A stretch of 33,580 nt of DNA from a virus: IMG/VR virus record IMGVR_UViG_3300044695_002617, positions 1 to 33,580 of that record, one strand, 5' to 3'. Under the pieces are notes generated by a model. That model had not been told where the DNA came from, did not search any database, and was given only the letters and a program-made list of their open reading frames with translations. This document shows positions 1-6,332 of the stretch, in pieces. The position numbers and the translations under genes were made by a program. Positions within the stretch are counted from its first letter, which is position 1, and each line of letters starts with the position of its first letter.

Positions 1-127
1 TTTTGAATTGCATTTCCAGACTTGAAATTCTTTTTATCTCTTGGGTCTCTTGTGCCACCAATTGCTTCAACACCATACGGAGGATCGGTGACCATTAAAA
101 CTGCCTTCTTGCCATCCATCAGTCTTG
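1..127. repeat. Terminal direct repeat, left copy
   Basis: These 127 bases are identical to positions 33454-33580. A gene on the minus strand continues in frame across the joined copies, so the repeat most likely marks overlapping ends of a circular assembly. A length of exactly 127 matches a common maximum assembler k-mer size, which favours an assembly overlap over a biological terminal repeat. The non-redundant length is then about 33,453 bp. Confidence 0.93.
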
Positions 128-707
128 CCACTTGTTGTTCATCTGTAGAATCACCACACAGAATCCGATGCCTGCCGACAATCCACAGTTGTCCAACTTC
201 TGTCTGCCACTTTTCACGCAGTTCATCTGCACGTGATATTTCTGCTTCTGGCACATCATCCACAGTCTTGGTTGGCACTGCATCATTGCTCAAATCAGAA
301 ATCAAATCTTGCAAATCCTGATCTGTGAATCCAGTGCCTTCCAATCCAATGGTGTTTGACAAATCTGCCAGCAGTTCAGCAAGTGATGTGTTGTCATAGG
401 TTGCCAGATCAGATGCACGATTGTCTGCCACAAGAATCTTCAGTGCCTGTTTATCATTGCAGTCAACCCAAATGGTTGGTATAGATTCCAGTCCTGCTTC
501 ACGTGATGCCATGAACGTGTGGTTGCCACGCAGGATGTGTCCAGTTGATTTCTGTGCCACCACGCATCCGTAAAATCCATTGGCATTGATGCTGTCCACA
601 ATCATCTGGACATTGCCTTTACGTGCATTCTTTGGGTGAGTTTTCAAATCATGAATGCTCACATTTTCCAATGAATCATTGATGATTTTTGGTTGTGCTT
701 TTGCCAT
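1..707 (-). CDS. ParB-like / DNA methyltransferase fusion, N-terminal part (continues at 33453)
   Basis: This is the first 235 codons of a 418-residue protein that runs off position 1 and resumes at 33453, ending at 32904. The start is the ATG at 705-707, preceded by a good ribosome site (AAAGGG) and overlapping the TAA of the upstream gene as TAATG. Residues 1 to about 120 resemble the ParB/Srx nuclease-like domain, with the core LRGNHTFMASREAG. A linker follows, then the methyltransferase domain starts with TDPPYG (D208-Y211), the motif IV catalytic loop. ParB-methyltransferase fusions are common in phages, where they are thought to modify phage DNA at N6-adenine or N4-cytosine, often against host restriction. 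The N-terminal half has the genome's usual base style; the part below about position 130 is more AT-rich. Confidence 0.9.
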   Translation of the reverse strand, partial: MAKAQPKIINDSLENVSIHDLKTHPKNARKGNVQMIVDSINANGFYGCVVAQKSTGHILRGNHTFMASREAGLESIPTIWVDCNDKQALKILVADNRASDLATYDNTSLAELLADLSNTIGLEGTGFTDQDLQDLISDLSNDAVPTKTVDDVPEAEISRADELREKWQTEVGQLWIVGRHRILCGDSTDEQQVARLMDGKKAVLMVTDPPYGVEAIGGTRDPRDKKNFKSGNAIQ

Positions 708-862
708 TATTTCCCTTTGGTAAGTTTAGCACGTGTGGACAGTTCATGATGCTTGGCACTGCCTTCACGTACCCACTGTCCACACACCATCTTATATCCA
801 CGTTCACGCATCGTGGTTGCCTGCTTCCGCAATTTGATCCTGCGTGATTCTTTGCGTGTCAT
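707..862 (-). CDS. Small basic protein, 51 aa, unknown function
   Basis: This short reading frame starts MTRKESRRIKLRK and ends RAKLTKGK. It is strongly basic (many Lys and Arg), which suggests nucleic acid contact, but I recognise no family. It is supported by tight packing: its ATG shares ATGA with the stop of the upstream gene, and its TAA shares TAATG with the methyltransferase start. The ribosome site of the methyltransferase (AAAGGG) lies within its last codons. Translational coupling with its neighbours is therefore likely. It has the base style of the main genome. Confidence 0.72.
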   Translation of the reverse strand: MTRKESRRIKLRKQATTMRERGYKMVCGQWVREGSAKHHELSTRAKLTKGK

Positions 863-1056
863 TTGTCCAAACGAAATTCACAGACAAAATAGTTGGCAAC
901 AGTGTTTTGGTTTTCCAGTCTTAAAAGTGCCTTGCCTGTTTCTGCCCATTCAATCAATTGTTTGCCAGTCTCTTCACTCACCTGAATGACAGCAATTGCC
1001 ATGTTTGGCATGACAGGAAATGGGTGCCGGAAACCAATTCTGAAATTTTTCTTCAC
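859..1056 (-). CDS. Hypothetical protein, about 65 aa
   Basis: The frame ends in a TGA that overlaps the next gene's ATG (ATGA). I chose the GTG at 1054-1056 because it overlaps the upstream stop as GTGA. An ATG at 1011 would give a 50-residue product, and neither start has a clear Shine-Dalgarno sequence. The protein begins VKKNFRIGFRHPFPV and carries a helical-looking stretch with SEETGKQLIEWAETGKAL, then a beta-like end. I do not recognise a family. It belongs to a run of small genes between the metallophosphoesterase and the methyltransferase at the head of the late operon. Confidence 0.6.
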   Translation of the reverse strand: MKKNFRIGFRHPFPVMPNMAIAVIQVSEETGKQLIEWAETGKALLRLENQNTVANYFVCEFRLDK

Positions 1057-1238
1057 AGTTGTTCCACACCCAATCCTGCCAGTGCACCAGTCACAGCACC
1101 TGCCACCCAATTCTTCAGTGCCAGTGCCCAATTGAACTTCAGATCAGGTGTGGATTTCCACTTGCCAAAGTCCACCACGACAGCAGACAGAAATCCACCC
1201 AATGCACCAACAACAATTTTCTTCACCAATGCGTCCAT
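1053..1238 (-). CDS. Small membrane protein, 61 aa (possible holin)
   Basis: The protein starts MDALVKK and has two glycine-rich hydrophobic stretches, about residues 8-23 and 43-58, separated by a charged segment with FGKWKSTPDLKFNW. This fits a two-helix hairpin in the inner membrane. Small two-helix phage proteins are often holins, but similar glycine-rich proteins also occur in phages without a lysis role. The lysis amidase lies in another operon (3381-3926) next to a different membrane protein, so the holin assignment is open. The ATG lies 5 bases after the metallophosphoesterase stop, and the gene overlaps the next one by 4 bases. Confidence 0.65.
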   Translation of the reverse strand: MDALVKKIVVGALGGFLSAVVVDFGKWKSTPDLKFNWALALKNWVAGAVTGALAGLGVEQL

Positions 1239-1243
1239 GATTT

Positions 1244-2110
1244 TCACATTATAACACGACAGACAGTGCGTGTTGATTTCTTTCCTTTTGTCCACATTTC
1301 CTGCTGTTTCAATTCCAGAATGATGCCACCTTGCATTTGTGGTGCCAGATTCCATGCTTCTGCATAAGATGGTGCAGTGCCAGTGTCTGCATCACCATAC
1401 GTTTCCAAATAACTGCCAGTCATCATCTGCACCACTGGAAACATCTTGGTTTTGTTGGTGTTGCTGTCATACCTTGCCTTGATGTCTGTGGACACCCACC
1501 TGTTGTGTTTGTGCCCAATCCAAATGCAGTCAATGTTGGACAACCAGATCATCATGCGTTGCGTGTCCAACAAACCTTTGGTCATGGGTGCACTGCCACC
1601 TGCACCATGATGCCTGTAAATTGTGTACGCAGTCCGCAAACCTTGTTTGTTCAGCATCAGGTGCCAGAAACCACACCAACCACCATGTCTGATGTTGACA
1701 CCCGGCAATTGGTTCAATCTGTCAATCAGAATGCTGGTGATGCAGATGTGGTGACGTTTCTTCACATGGTCTTCATGGTTGCCAATGCCGATCCAATCAA
1801 TGTGGGTGGCAAATGGTGCAAAGGTGTCATAAGCCAATTTGATGGCATTGTCCAGTGGTGTGCCTTGCATTTGGTGCAGTCGTGGATCAACTGCCAGTGG
1901 GTTGTATCTCTTGATGTCTGAATGCAAGATGGCATCAAAGATGTCACCATTGATTCCAATCCTGCAATCCATGTCCACCATGCGTTGCAAATCATTAATC
2001 AATGCTGTGTTGTTCATACTGCTGGCACCAATGTGGGTGTCTGAAATGCACCCAATTCTTACAACATCATTGTTCGATTTGATTTGAAATTCACTTTGCA
2101 AGTTCACCAT
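1244..2110 (-). CDS. Calcineurin-like metallophosphoesterase
   Basis: This 288-residue protein shows the full metal-binding signature of the calcineurin-like phosphoesterase superfamily: D24-x-H26 in CISDTHIG, GD in INGDIF, GNHE in IGIGNHEDH, and GHKH in WIGHKHNRW. The two-metal centre hydrolyses phosphate ester bonds. Phage members include DNA nucleases and phosphatases, and the substrate cannot be read from the sequence. It is the first gene of the long minus-strand late operon, facing the plus-strand gene at 2248 across a divergent intergenic region. No strong ribosome site precedes the ATG at 2108-2110. A role in DNA processing before packaging is a guess from its place upstream of the methyltransferase and terminase. 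Confidence 0.88.
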   Translation of the reverse strand: MVNLQSEFQIKSNNDVVRIGCISDTHIGASSMNNTALINDLQRMVDMDCRIGINGDIFDAILHSDIKRYNPLAVDPRLHQMQGTPLDNAIKLAYDTFAPFATHIDWIGIGNHEDHVKKRHHICITSILIDRLNQLPGVNIRHGGWCGFWHLMLNKQGLRTAYTIYRHHGAGGSAPMTKGLLDTQRMMIWLSNIDCIWIGHKHNRWVSTDIKARYDSNTNKTKMFPVVQMMTGSYLETYGDADTGTAPSYAEAWNLAPQMQGGIILELKQQEMWTKGKKSTRTVCRVIM

Positions 2111-2151
2111 GACAGGTTCAATTTTGAATCAGTGGCAGAAATTTTCCAAAG

Positions 2152-2160
2152 TTATCCACA
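2152..2160. promoter_or_regulatory. DnaA-box-like 9-mer in divergent intergenic region
   Basis: TTATCCACA matches the high-affinity bacterial DnaA box exactly. It lies in the AT-rich 137-base gap between the divergent genes starting at 2110 and 2248. Only one copy is seen, so it may be chance, a host DnaA-dependent regulatory site or part of an origin. About 0.3 exact copies would be expected in a genome of this size. Confidence 0.4.
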
Positions 2161-2181
2161 TTTTGTGAAAATTGTTGTGAC

Positions 2182-2229
2182 TATTTGTTGATATTGTGCG
2201 TATAATATCTATGTAACCAATCAGTGGTT
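2182..2229 (+). promoter_or_regulatory. Promoter and 5' leader hairpin of two-gene unit A
   Basis: The -10 element TATAAT lies at 2201-2206 in the 14-mer TATAATATCTATGT (2201-2214), which recurs exactly on the minus strand at 18425-18438. Upstream bases are also shared with that copy (TTGATA, 2 or so variable bases, GTGC). There is no good -35 match at normal spacing. Predicted transcription starts near 2213. A hairpin AACCA (2215-2219), loop ATCAG, TGGTT (2225-2229) therefore forms at the very 5' end, just before the ribosome site AGGAAACACACGAA. Confidence 0.7.
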
Positions 2230-2247
2230 GCACAGGAAACACACGAA

Positions 2248-2466
2248 ATGAATAACATCAAACTCTCACCAGCACAATCCAAGATGCTCCAACAAATTAA
2301 AGGCGAGATCAAAGGCAACAACGTTATCTATTGCCCATCCAGCGACAACTGGGTCGTACAATGTCACTCAAACGGTTATGCAGTTGCACGAAAGCTGATT
2401 GAGCTTGGAATCTTGGAATTAGTCTCAAACGAATATGGTATGCACGTAAAATTAGCAAGCAACTAA
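2248..2466 (+). CDS. Hypothetical protein, 72 aa, first gene of unit A
   Basis: I chose the ATG at 2248 because AGGAAA lies about 10 bases upstream and the gap resembles other starts in this genome. An upstream in-frame GTG at 2224 falls inside the predicted leader hairpin. The product starts MNNIKLSPAQSKML, which reads as a helix, and continues with IARKLIE-like helical and beta segments (AVARKLIELGILELV); this could be a small winged-helix-like fold, though I recognise no family. Codon use differs from most of the genome (for example AGCT within AAAGCTGATT), which suggests a recent arrival. It is followed by a GCAA-tetraloop hairpin and the 190-residue gene. Confidence 0.75.
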   Translation: MNNIKLSPAQSKMLQQIKGEIKGNNVIYCPSSDNWVVQCHSNGYAVARKLIELGILELVSNEYGMHVKLASN

Positions 2467-2473
2467 ACCAACC

Positions 2474-2493
2474 GGGTGGTGGCAACACCACCC
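2474..2493 (+). promoter_or_regulatory. Intercistronic GCAA-tetraloop hairpin, unit A
   Basis: A perfect 8-base-pair stem GGGTGGTG / CACCACCC closes the loop GCAA, a GNRA-type tetraloop. It starts 8 bases after the stop at 2466. No T-run follows, so it is not a classic terminator. It is followed by ACCAACAAACAAAGGAAACAAACAAATG, the spacer and ribosome site of the next gene, described here only in outline. Related hairpins lie at 8816-8835 and, on the other strand, 18112-18129. It may process, stabilise or attenuate the transcript. Confidence 0.8.
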
Positions 2494-2522
2494 AATGACC
2501 AACAAACAAAGGAAACAAACAA

Positions 2523-3095
2523 ATGAAAACATTCACAAACGAATACGTGGAAACACTGGAATCACACAACTACTTTGGACAACTGCCAGACCAATCTGCT
2601 GAACAGCAATCTGCCATCAGACAGCACTGGTTGCAGTGCATGGCACAACGTGGGTGGACACTTGGCACAGAAATTTCTGATGATGATGCCTTTGATAATG
2701 ACTGCCTGCAATCACTGATTGAAACTCACAACAAAATCAATGATTTTTACAGACATTGGTACGATGCATTGCAACATTTCAATGTGCCATTTGGTGTCAA
2801 TCTGCCTTGGACAGATGAATTGGATTTGTTCATCCAAAAGGCAAACAATTATGCCACAGACATGGTGGATGCTGGTGATGATCCTGTCAAGGTTGCACAG
2901 GTTAGACTGCAACATGGCATCTTCATCCAACAGGCAAAACCACGTGGTGGCACACGTGCTGGTGCAGGCAGACCAAAGGTGCACGGATTGAAACGCAGAT
3001 CAACCACAGCAACAGATGATGAATGGCAGGCAATGATTTCTGCCAGAAATGAAATCAGGCAACGCAACAGGCAGGCACCACGTATAAACGATTGA
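2523..3095 (+). CDS. Hypothetical protein, 190 aa, with C-terminal GAGRP DNA-binding-like tail
   Basis: The N-terminal 140 residues are mostly helical and acidic, with no family I recognise. Residues about 146-153 contain TRAGAGRPK, a motif common in small phage proteins that carry a ribbon-helix-helix or helix-turn-helix tail. It leads into a predicted helix with DDEWQAMISARNEIRQ. DNA binding is a reasonable inference for this tail. The ribosome site AAAGGAAACAAACAA before the ATG is one of the strongest in the genome. This is the second and last gene of unit A, and a terminator follows. Its codon use is that of the main genome, unlike the gene before it. Confidence 0.8.
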   Translation: MKTFTNEYVETLESHNYFGQLPDQSAEQQSAIRQHWLQCMAQRGWTLGTEISDDDAFDNDCLQSLIETHNKINDFYRHWYDALQHFNVPFGVNLPWTDELDLFIQKANNYATDMVDAGDDPVKVAQVRLQHGIFIQQAKPRGGTRAGAGRPKVHGLKRRSTTATDDEWQAMISARNEIRQRNRQAPRIND

Positions 3096-3120
3096 GCACT
3101 GAAAGGTGACGTTTGTAGAT

Positions 3121-3150
3121 GGCACTCACAATGTGGGTGCCTTTTCTTTT
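3121..3150 (+). terminator. Rho-independent terminator
   Basis: GGCACTC at 3121-3127 pairs with GGGTGCC at 3135-3141 (one G-T wobble) across a short loop, followed by TTTTCTTTT. It ends the plus-strand unit A, whose last gene stops at 3095. It also separates this unit from the converging lysis genes, whose last stop is at 3149. A matching T-run is not present for the minus direction. Confidence 0.85.
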
Positions 3151-3379
3151 ACCTGTCCTTCAACAGAATGTCCATCTTTGTCTTCAATTCTTTGACGTCC
3201 AATTTGATGTCCATGATGGCAGACGTTTGTTGTTCCATCTGGTTGATACGCTGTTGCATTCTGCCCATGTGGAAGATGCCACCAATCATTGGCAACAACC
3301 AAGCCCAAAATGAAGATAATGCATTGGAAAGCAATCCAATGATTTCCGTGTTGTTGCTGTTGTGTTCTGGTGTCGGCAT
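3149..3379 (-). CDS. Single-pass membrane protein with coiled coil, holin candidate
   Basis: The 76-residue protein has a hydrophilic start, one hydrophobic segment at about residues 13-36 (core SSFWAWLLPMIGGIF) and a charged tail with heptad-like spacing (MQQRINQMEQQ through LKTKMDILLKDR). Small proteins with one membrane segment and a coiled-coil tail are frequent next to phage endolysins and are often annotated as holins or holin-associated proteins. The gene begins 2 bases after the amidase stop, which supports a lysis role. Spanin genes are not evident. It is the last gene of the replication and lysis operon. Confidence 0.75.
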   Translation of the reverse strand: MPTPEHNSNNTEIIGLLSNALSSFWAWLLPMIGGIFHMGRMQQRINQMEQQTSAIMDIKLDVKELKTKMDILLKDR

Positions 3380-3380
3380 C

Positions 3381-3926
3381 TTAGTTCATCCTTTTGGCAA
3401 GTTCTGTCCAGAACTTTATTCTGGTGTTTCGATCACGCATAATTGCACGATCTGTTGCATTGTCCAAAAATCCAATTTCCATAAGGCAGGCAGGTGGCAA
3501 AAAATCCAACACTGCCAGACGTGAATGTTGACTGTCTGATTCCTTCTTCAACCCACGATTTGGCAAACCTGTTGCCACCACCAATGCGTCCAAGACTTTG
3601 GTGGCAAACACCAAGTCTGTGCCATCACGATAAAAGACTTCCACACCACTGGCACTGCCATTGAATGCGTTGCAGTGGATGGACAGCAGATGGGTGCAAT
3701 TGTTTGCCTTTGCCATGTCATCACGTCTGCCCACTGGTGTGTTGTCTGTGGCATCATCACGTGTCAGGAAATGACCAATGCCATACTGTGGCAAGACAAA
3801 CTTGCCTGCCAATGCCCATTCCAGTGCAATGGATGCTTCTTCAATGCCACGTGCAGTGGCACCCGGATCATAAACACCCGGTGTCCGATTTCCCATTCCA
3901 TGTCCGGCATCAATACAAATCTTCAT
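3381..3926 (-). CDS. Endolysin, N-acetylmuramoyl-L-alanine amidase (Amidase_3)
   Basis: This 181-residue protein matches the zinc amidase family that cuts between N-acetylmuramic acid and the first L-alanine of peptidoglycan. The sequence opens MKICIDAGHG, giving zinc ligand H9. The second ligand is a glutamate in GIEEAS (E29 or E30), the third is H84 in SIHCNA, and the catalytic glutamate is E150 in LMEIGFLDN. The protein is a bare catalytic domain with no cell-wall-binding repeat and no signal peptide, so release probably needs a holin. The start overlaps the previous stop as ATGA. A single-domain amidase of this size is typical of phages of Gram-negative hosts, but that is only suggestive. 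Confidence 0.93.
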   Translation of the reverse strand: MKICIDAGHGMGNRTPGVYDPGATARGIEEASIALEWALAGKFVLPQYGIGHFLTRDDATDNTPVGRRDDMAKANNCTHLLSIHCNAFNGSASGVEVFYRDGTDLVFATKVLDALVVATGLPNRGLKKESDSQHSRLAVLDFLPPACLMEIGFLDNATDRAIMRDRNTRIKFWTELAKRMN

Positions 3927-4078
3927 GGCAGTGCTGTTTCTGTTTGGGTGATGGTTTGGTCATAACGTCCACAGCAGTGGCACCATCTGGAAACAGAAAC
4001 AATGGATTGCATCACGCAACCACAACAAATTGTACACACTTTGCAAACACATTTTTGATGTGTCCACGAATTTGGCAT
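3923..4078 (-). CDS. Small cysteine-rich zinc-ribbon-like protein, 51 aa
   Basis: The product starts MPNSWTHQKCVCKVC and contains clustered Cys and His: C10, C12, C15, C18/C19, C21, then WCHCCG further on. This spacing fits one or two zinc-binding knuckles, as in the short zinc-ribbon proteins found in many phage replication and lysis operons. No specific function is known. I chose the ATG at 4076-4078, 4 bases after the upstream stop. The gene ends in an ATGA overlap with the amidase start, so coupled translation is likely. Confidence 0.7.
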   Translation of the reverse strand: MPNSWTHQKCVCKVCTICCGCVMQSIVSVSRWCHCCGRYDQTITQTETALP

Positions 4079-4082
4079 GAAC

Positions 4083-4295
4083 TTATTTGTCAATTGGTGT
4101 TGCGTCACCATCAAACACCAACCAGTGCTGTGGCACCACCACACGTGTCTTCACCTTTTCAACATTGTGGGTCATCAGTGCATCAATCGTTTCTGGACGC
4201 AGGAAACCTGCATCTTTGTTCAACCACCATGATGCACCACCATCTTCAATGGACATGACTGGTTTGCCGGGTTGACTTTTATAGTTCAACATCAT
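4083..4295 (-). CDS. Hypothetical protein, about 70 aa
   Basis: The protein reads MMLNYKSQPGKPVMS and continues with GGASWWLNKDAGFLRPETID and a beta-like tail VVVPQHWLVFDGD. I recognise no family. The gene overlaps the end of the gene before it by 17 bases. I chose the ATG at 4293-4295 because AAAGGA lies about 9 bases upstream; the next ATG at 4292 is equally possible. Base style is that of the main genome. It sits between the replication genes and the zinc-ribbon and endolysin genes. Confidence 0.65.
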   Translation of the reverse strand: MMLNYKSQPGKPVMSIEDGGASWWLNKDAGFLRPETIDALMTHNVEKVKTRVVVPQHWLVFDGDATPIDK

Positions 4296-4809
4296 CACCA
4301 AATGTCCTTTGGATCAATGCGTTTGCACGTTTCCTTTGTGCATCTGTCATGGGTGTGTGTGGTTCTGGCACTGGCAACCCACGTCTGATGCGTTCACGAT
4401 GCACCAACTGATCTAGTTCAGCAGACAGCATTCCACGTTTCACACGTATGCAGTGCGTGATGCTATAACCTTCTGCATTGATTTCTTCACCCACGCAAAT
4501 CATTTGGTACATTTCCAAATAGGTTTGCTTGCAGGCATCCACATACTCTGGTGCTGATGGGAACACGATTGGCACTGGCACGTGCACACCATCTTTCCAC
4601 CTAGTCACCTTGCCACGTGCATAACGCATCGTGGTTTCGTGAATGATTTCTGGTGTGATTTCTTGGTGTTCAGCACACAGGAATGCATACACCTGTGACT
4701 TCGAAATCAACTGATCTTCTGTGAATCCGCCAAACGTGTTGAATCCACAGTCAATCAAAATGGTCATGGATTGCAACACGTGATATTCCAATGGGTTTTG
4801 ATTATTCAT
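4279..4809 (-). CDS. Hypothetical protein, 176 aa, downstream of replication protein
   Basis: The ATG at 4807-4809 overlaps the end of the replication gene by 8 bases (ATGAATAA), so the two are probably translated together. The protein has a helical N-terminal half (EYHVLQSMTILIDC, QLISKSQVYAFLCAEHQEITPEII) and a conserved-looking middle (RYARGKVTRWKDGVHVPVPIVFPSAPEYVDAC). The C-terminal third is basic (RVKRGM, HRERIRRGLP). I do not recognise it with confidence. Its place right after a DUF1376-like protein suggests a replication partner such as a helicase loader, but no P-loop is visible, so this is only positional inference. Confidence 0.8.
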   Translation of the reverse strand: MNNQNPLEYHVLQSMTILIDCGFNTFGGFTEDQLISKSQVYAFLCAEHQEITPEIIHETTMRYARGKVTRWKDGVHVPVPIVFPSAPEYVDACKQTYLEMYQMICVGEEINAEGYSITHCIRVKRGMLSAELDQLVHRERIRRGLPVPEPHTPMTDAQRKRANALIQRTFGDDVEL

Positions 4810-5761
4810 CTGCAATCACCAAGTCTAAAATACTCACTTCATCATTGTCAACTATTTCTGCTGGCAGTGCCTGTCTGTGTTGCTGTGCCAATGCTTCTGC
4901 TTCTGCTTCTGCTTCTTGCCTTGCCTTCTTCAGTGCCTGTTGCCTTTGTTGCTCTTTTAGAAACCAATTCATGGCACCTTTTATCACTGGTTGTTTTGCA
5001 TCACGTCTTTTCTGTTTGGTGACAGCATCTGGAAACACATCCCGCCAACCACTGGCAATGGATTTGTTGATTGCTTCGATTGCCACATCTGGTGCCACGT
5101 CCACCAATTTTCCAACAATCTTCTGCCACGCACGTGGTGTCAATGGGTGTTTGATTTCCTGCCTGTGTTGCACGAACTCTTCAATCGCAGACAACAGTGC
5201 CTGATCTAAGATGCCAGCATTGGTGGCATCAGAAACAGCATCTGATGGTGAAAATGATTTGCGTTTCGCACTGCACTTAATATCTTCGTTAGAAGATATA
5301 ACATTGTGTTTGTGTTTGTGTTTGGTTGCACTGATGTTGAACGTCTGTTCAACAGGTGTTGAACGTGTGTTGATTGGTTGTTCATTTTGAACCTGATTGC
5401 GTCTTGCTTCTGCACTCTTTTCACCAGCAATCTTCTTCTGATTCTGCCTGTTGAATGCATCATTTCGCAGTTGATCCATCTTTGCATTGACACCATTTGG
5501 AAACAATTCATCCATGTATGGTGCAAATTCTGCCCACTGTTCAACAGTTATTCCAATGATGTTCAACAGACGTTCAACAGACGTTAAACGTCCGTGTTCC
5601 CACTGGATGTCCAAGCATTCACGATAGATTGCACGTGCAGTGAATGACATGGAACGGACAGTGATGCTGGTGGCAAAATCACGTGGGTACCACGCATACC
5701 AACCAAGTGGTGTTGATGATTTGTCTAGTGGCACAATGGTGCCTGTTTCGTTTGTGTTCAT
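4802..5761 (-). CDS. DUF1376-like replication initiation protein
   Basis: The 319-residue product starts at the ATG at 5759-5761, six bases after TAGGT. Residues about 20-110 match the pattern of DUF1376 phage proteins: WYAWYPRDFAT, then SFTARAIYRECLDIQWEHGRL, then a short winged-helix-like section. In prophages these proteins sit in the place of replisome organisers and are thought to open the origin or recruit helicase. The middle is low-complexity and includes ATKHKHKHN. The C-terminal part (about 190-290) is helical with a basic run before a long EAEAEALAQQ coil. The codon repeat GCTTCTGCTTCT on the plus strand near 4900 encodes that coil. The assignment to replication is from family resemblance and operon context. 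Confidence 0.75.
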   Translation of the reverse strand: MNTNETGTIVPLDKSSTPLGWYAWYPRDFATSITVRSMSFTARAIYRECLDIQWEHGRLTSVERLLNIIGITVEQWAEFAPYMDELFPNGVNAKMDQLRNDAFNRQNQKKIAGEKSAEARRNQVQNEQPINTRSTPVEQTFNISATKHKHKHNVISSNEDIKCSAKRKSFSPSDAVSDATNAGILDQALLSAIEEFVQHRQEIKHPLTPRAWQKIVGKLVDVAPDVAIEAINKSIASGWRDVFPDAVTKQKRRDAKQPVIKGAMNWFLKEQQRQQALKKARQEAEAEAEALAQQHRQALPAEIVDNDEVSILDLVIADE

Positions 5762-5773
5762 ATTGATACCTAC

Positions 5774-5817
5774 CAATCAAGGCATTGGGTGGGTATCAGC
5801 ACCTTCTGCCTTGATTG
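5774..5817 (-). promoter_or_regulatory. Stem-loop upstream of the replication protein
   Basis: An exact 11-base inverted repeat, CAATCAAGGCA at 5774-5784 and TGCCTTGATTG at 5807-5817, spans the gap between the RusA stop (5830) and the replication gene start (5761). A nested partial repeat, GATACC/GGTATC, overlaps it and could form an alternative fold reaching the ribosome site TAGGT. It could tune translation of the replication gene; no T-run supports termination. Confidence 0.55.
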
Positions 5818-5829
5818 ACTGTTTTGATT

Positions 5830-6279
5830 CTACTTCTTCTGATTGAAGATTTCTAGTGATTTGGTGAAACGTTCCACCACTGCTTCTTGGTTGAATGTTT
5901 CGATGGGTGACAATGTAATGGTCACAGATGATCCTTGGTCTTTGTCATAATCAATGCCCACAGAAAACCCACGCACAAACCTGTGGTTGTCTTCCAAGAT
6001 GGCACCTGATTTCACCAGTGCGTCTTCTGCTGGTTTGACACGGTTGGACACGTCACCACGAAAGGCACTGCCAAGATGAAATTGATAGTGGATGTGGACA
6101 GCACCAGACGCACGATGCATTGCCAATGCAAGGTATGGCACCACTGCATTTGTCCACAGATCGTATTTGCCATTCTTCACACGTCCTTTGCCGGGAACAT
6201 TGACGTACATTGAATTCAATGATGGTGGCATTGTAATGGTTGCTGTCCAAGATTTCTTCACAATGATTTGATTTTGCAT
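5830..6279 (-). CDS. rusA: RusA-family Holliday junction resolvase
   Basis: This 149-residue protein carries the RusA signature: MPPSLNSMY near residue 17, then GDVSNRVKPAEDAL (D76, N79, K82, D86), then GAILEDNHRFV with acidic E96-D97. In RusA the conserved aspartates bind magnesium and cut Holliday junctions. In phages the enzyme resolves recombination or replication intermediates before packaging. It lies between SSB and the replication protein, with the ERF annealing protein further upstream, which fits a recombination-dependent replication module. Its length is typical. The final 25 residues after the core are basic and probably flexible. Confidence 0.9.
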   Translation of the reverse strand: MQNQIIVKKSWTATITMPPSLNSMYVNVPGKGRVKNGKYDLWTNAVVPYLALAMHRASGAVHIHYQFHLGSAFRGDVSNRVKPAEDALVKSGAILEDNHRFVRGFSVGIDYDKDQGSSVTITLSPIETFNQEAVVERFTKSLEIFNQKK

Positions 6280-6295
6280 GATTCTTCAAAGTGGT

Positions 6296-6324
6296 TGGCA
6301 CCATCCACAATGTGGACAGTGCCA
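6296..6324. promoter_or_regulatory. Inverted repeat between ssb and rusA
   Basis: TGGCAC (6296-6301) pairs with GTGCCA (6319-6324), and inside it TCCACA (6304-6309) pairs with TGTGGA (6311-6316). The structure lies in the 53-base gap between the SSB stop and RusA start. There is no following T-run, so it is more likely an RNA stability or processing element than a terminator. Confidence 0.45.
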
Positions 6325-6332
6325 GATGTCAA

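Noticed and set aside
1-127. Terminal repeat as a physical phage end of T7 type
   Set aside because: A gene is intact across the join, the repeat lies inside coding sequence, and its length of 127 is a common assembler k-mer size.
1244-1260. TATAAT-like sequence on the minus strand just upstream of the 61-aa gene
   Set aside because: It falls in the last codons of the metallophosphoesterase with no -35 partner, and the gene is closely packed in the operon, so chance is likelier.
2474-2493. Hairpin as a classical terminator between the two genes of unit A
   Set aside because: No T-run follows, the downstream gene has no promoter of its own, and the same arrangement in units B and C is followed by a ribosome site.
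4895-4920. Tandem GCTTCT repeats as a regulatory or CRISPR-like array
   Set aside because: The unit is a 6-base codon repeat that encodes an EAEAEA helix of the replication protein; there are no spacers.
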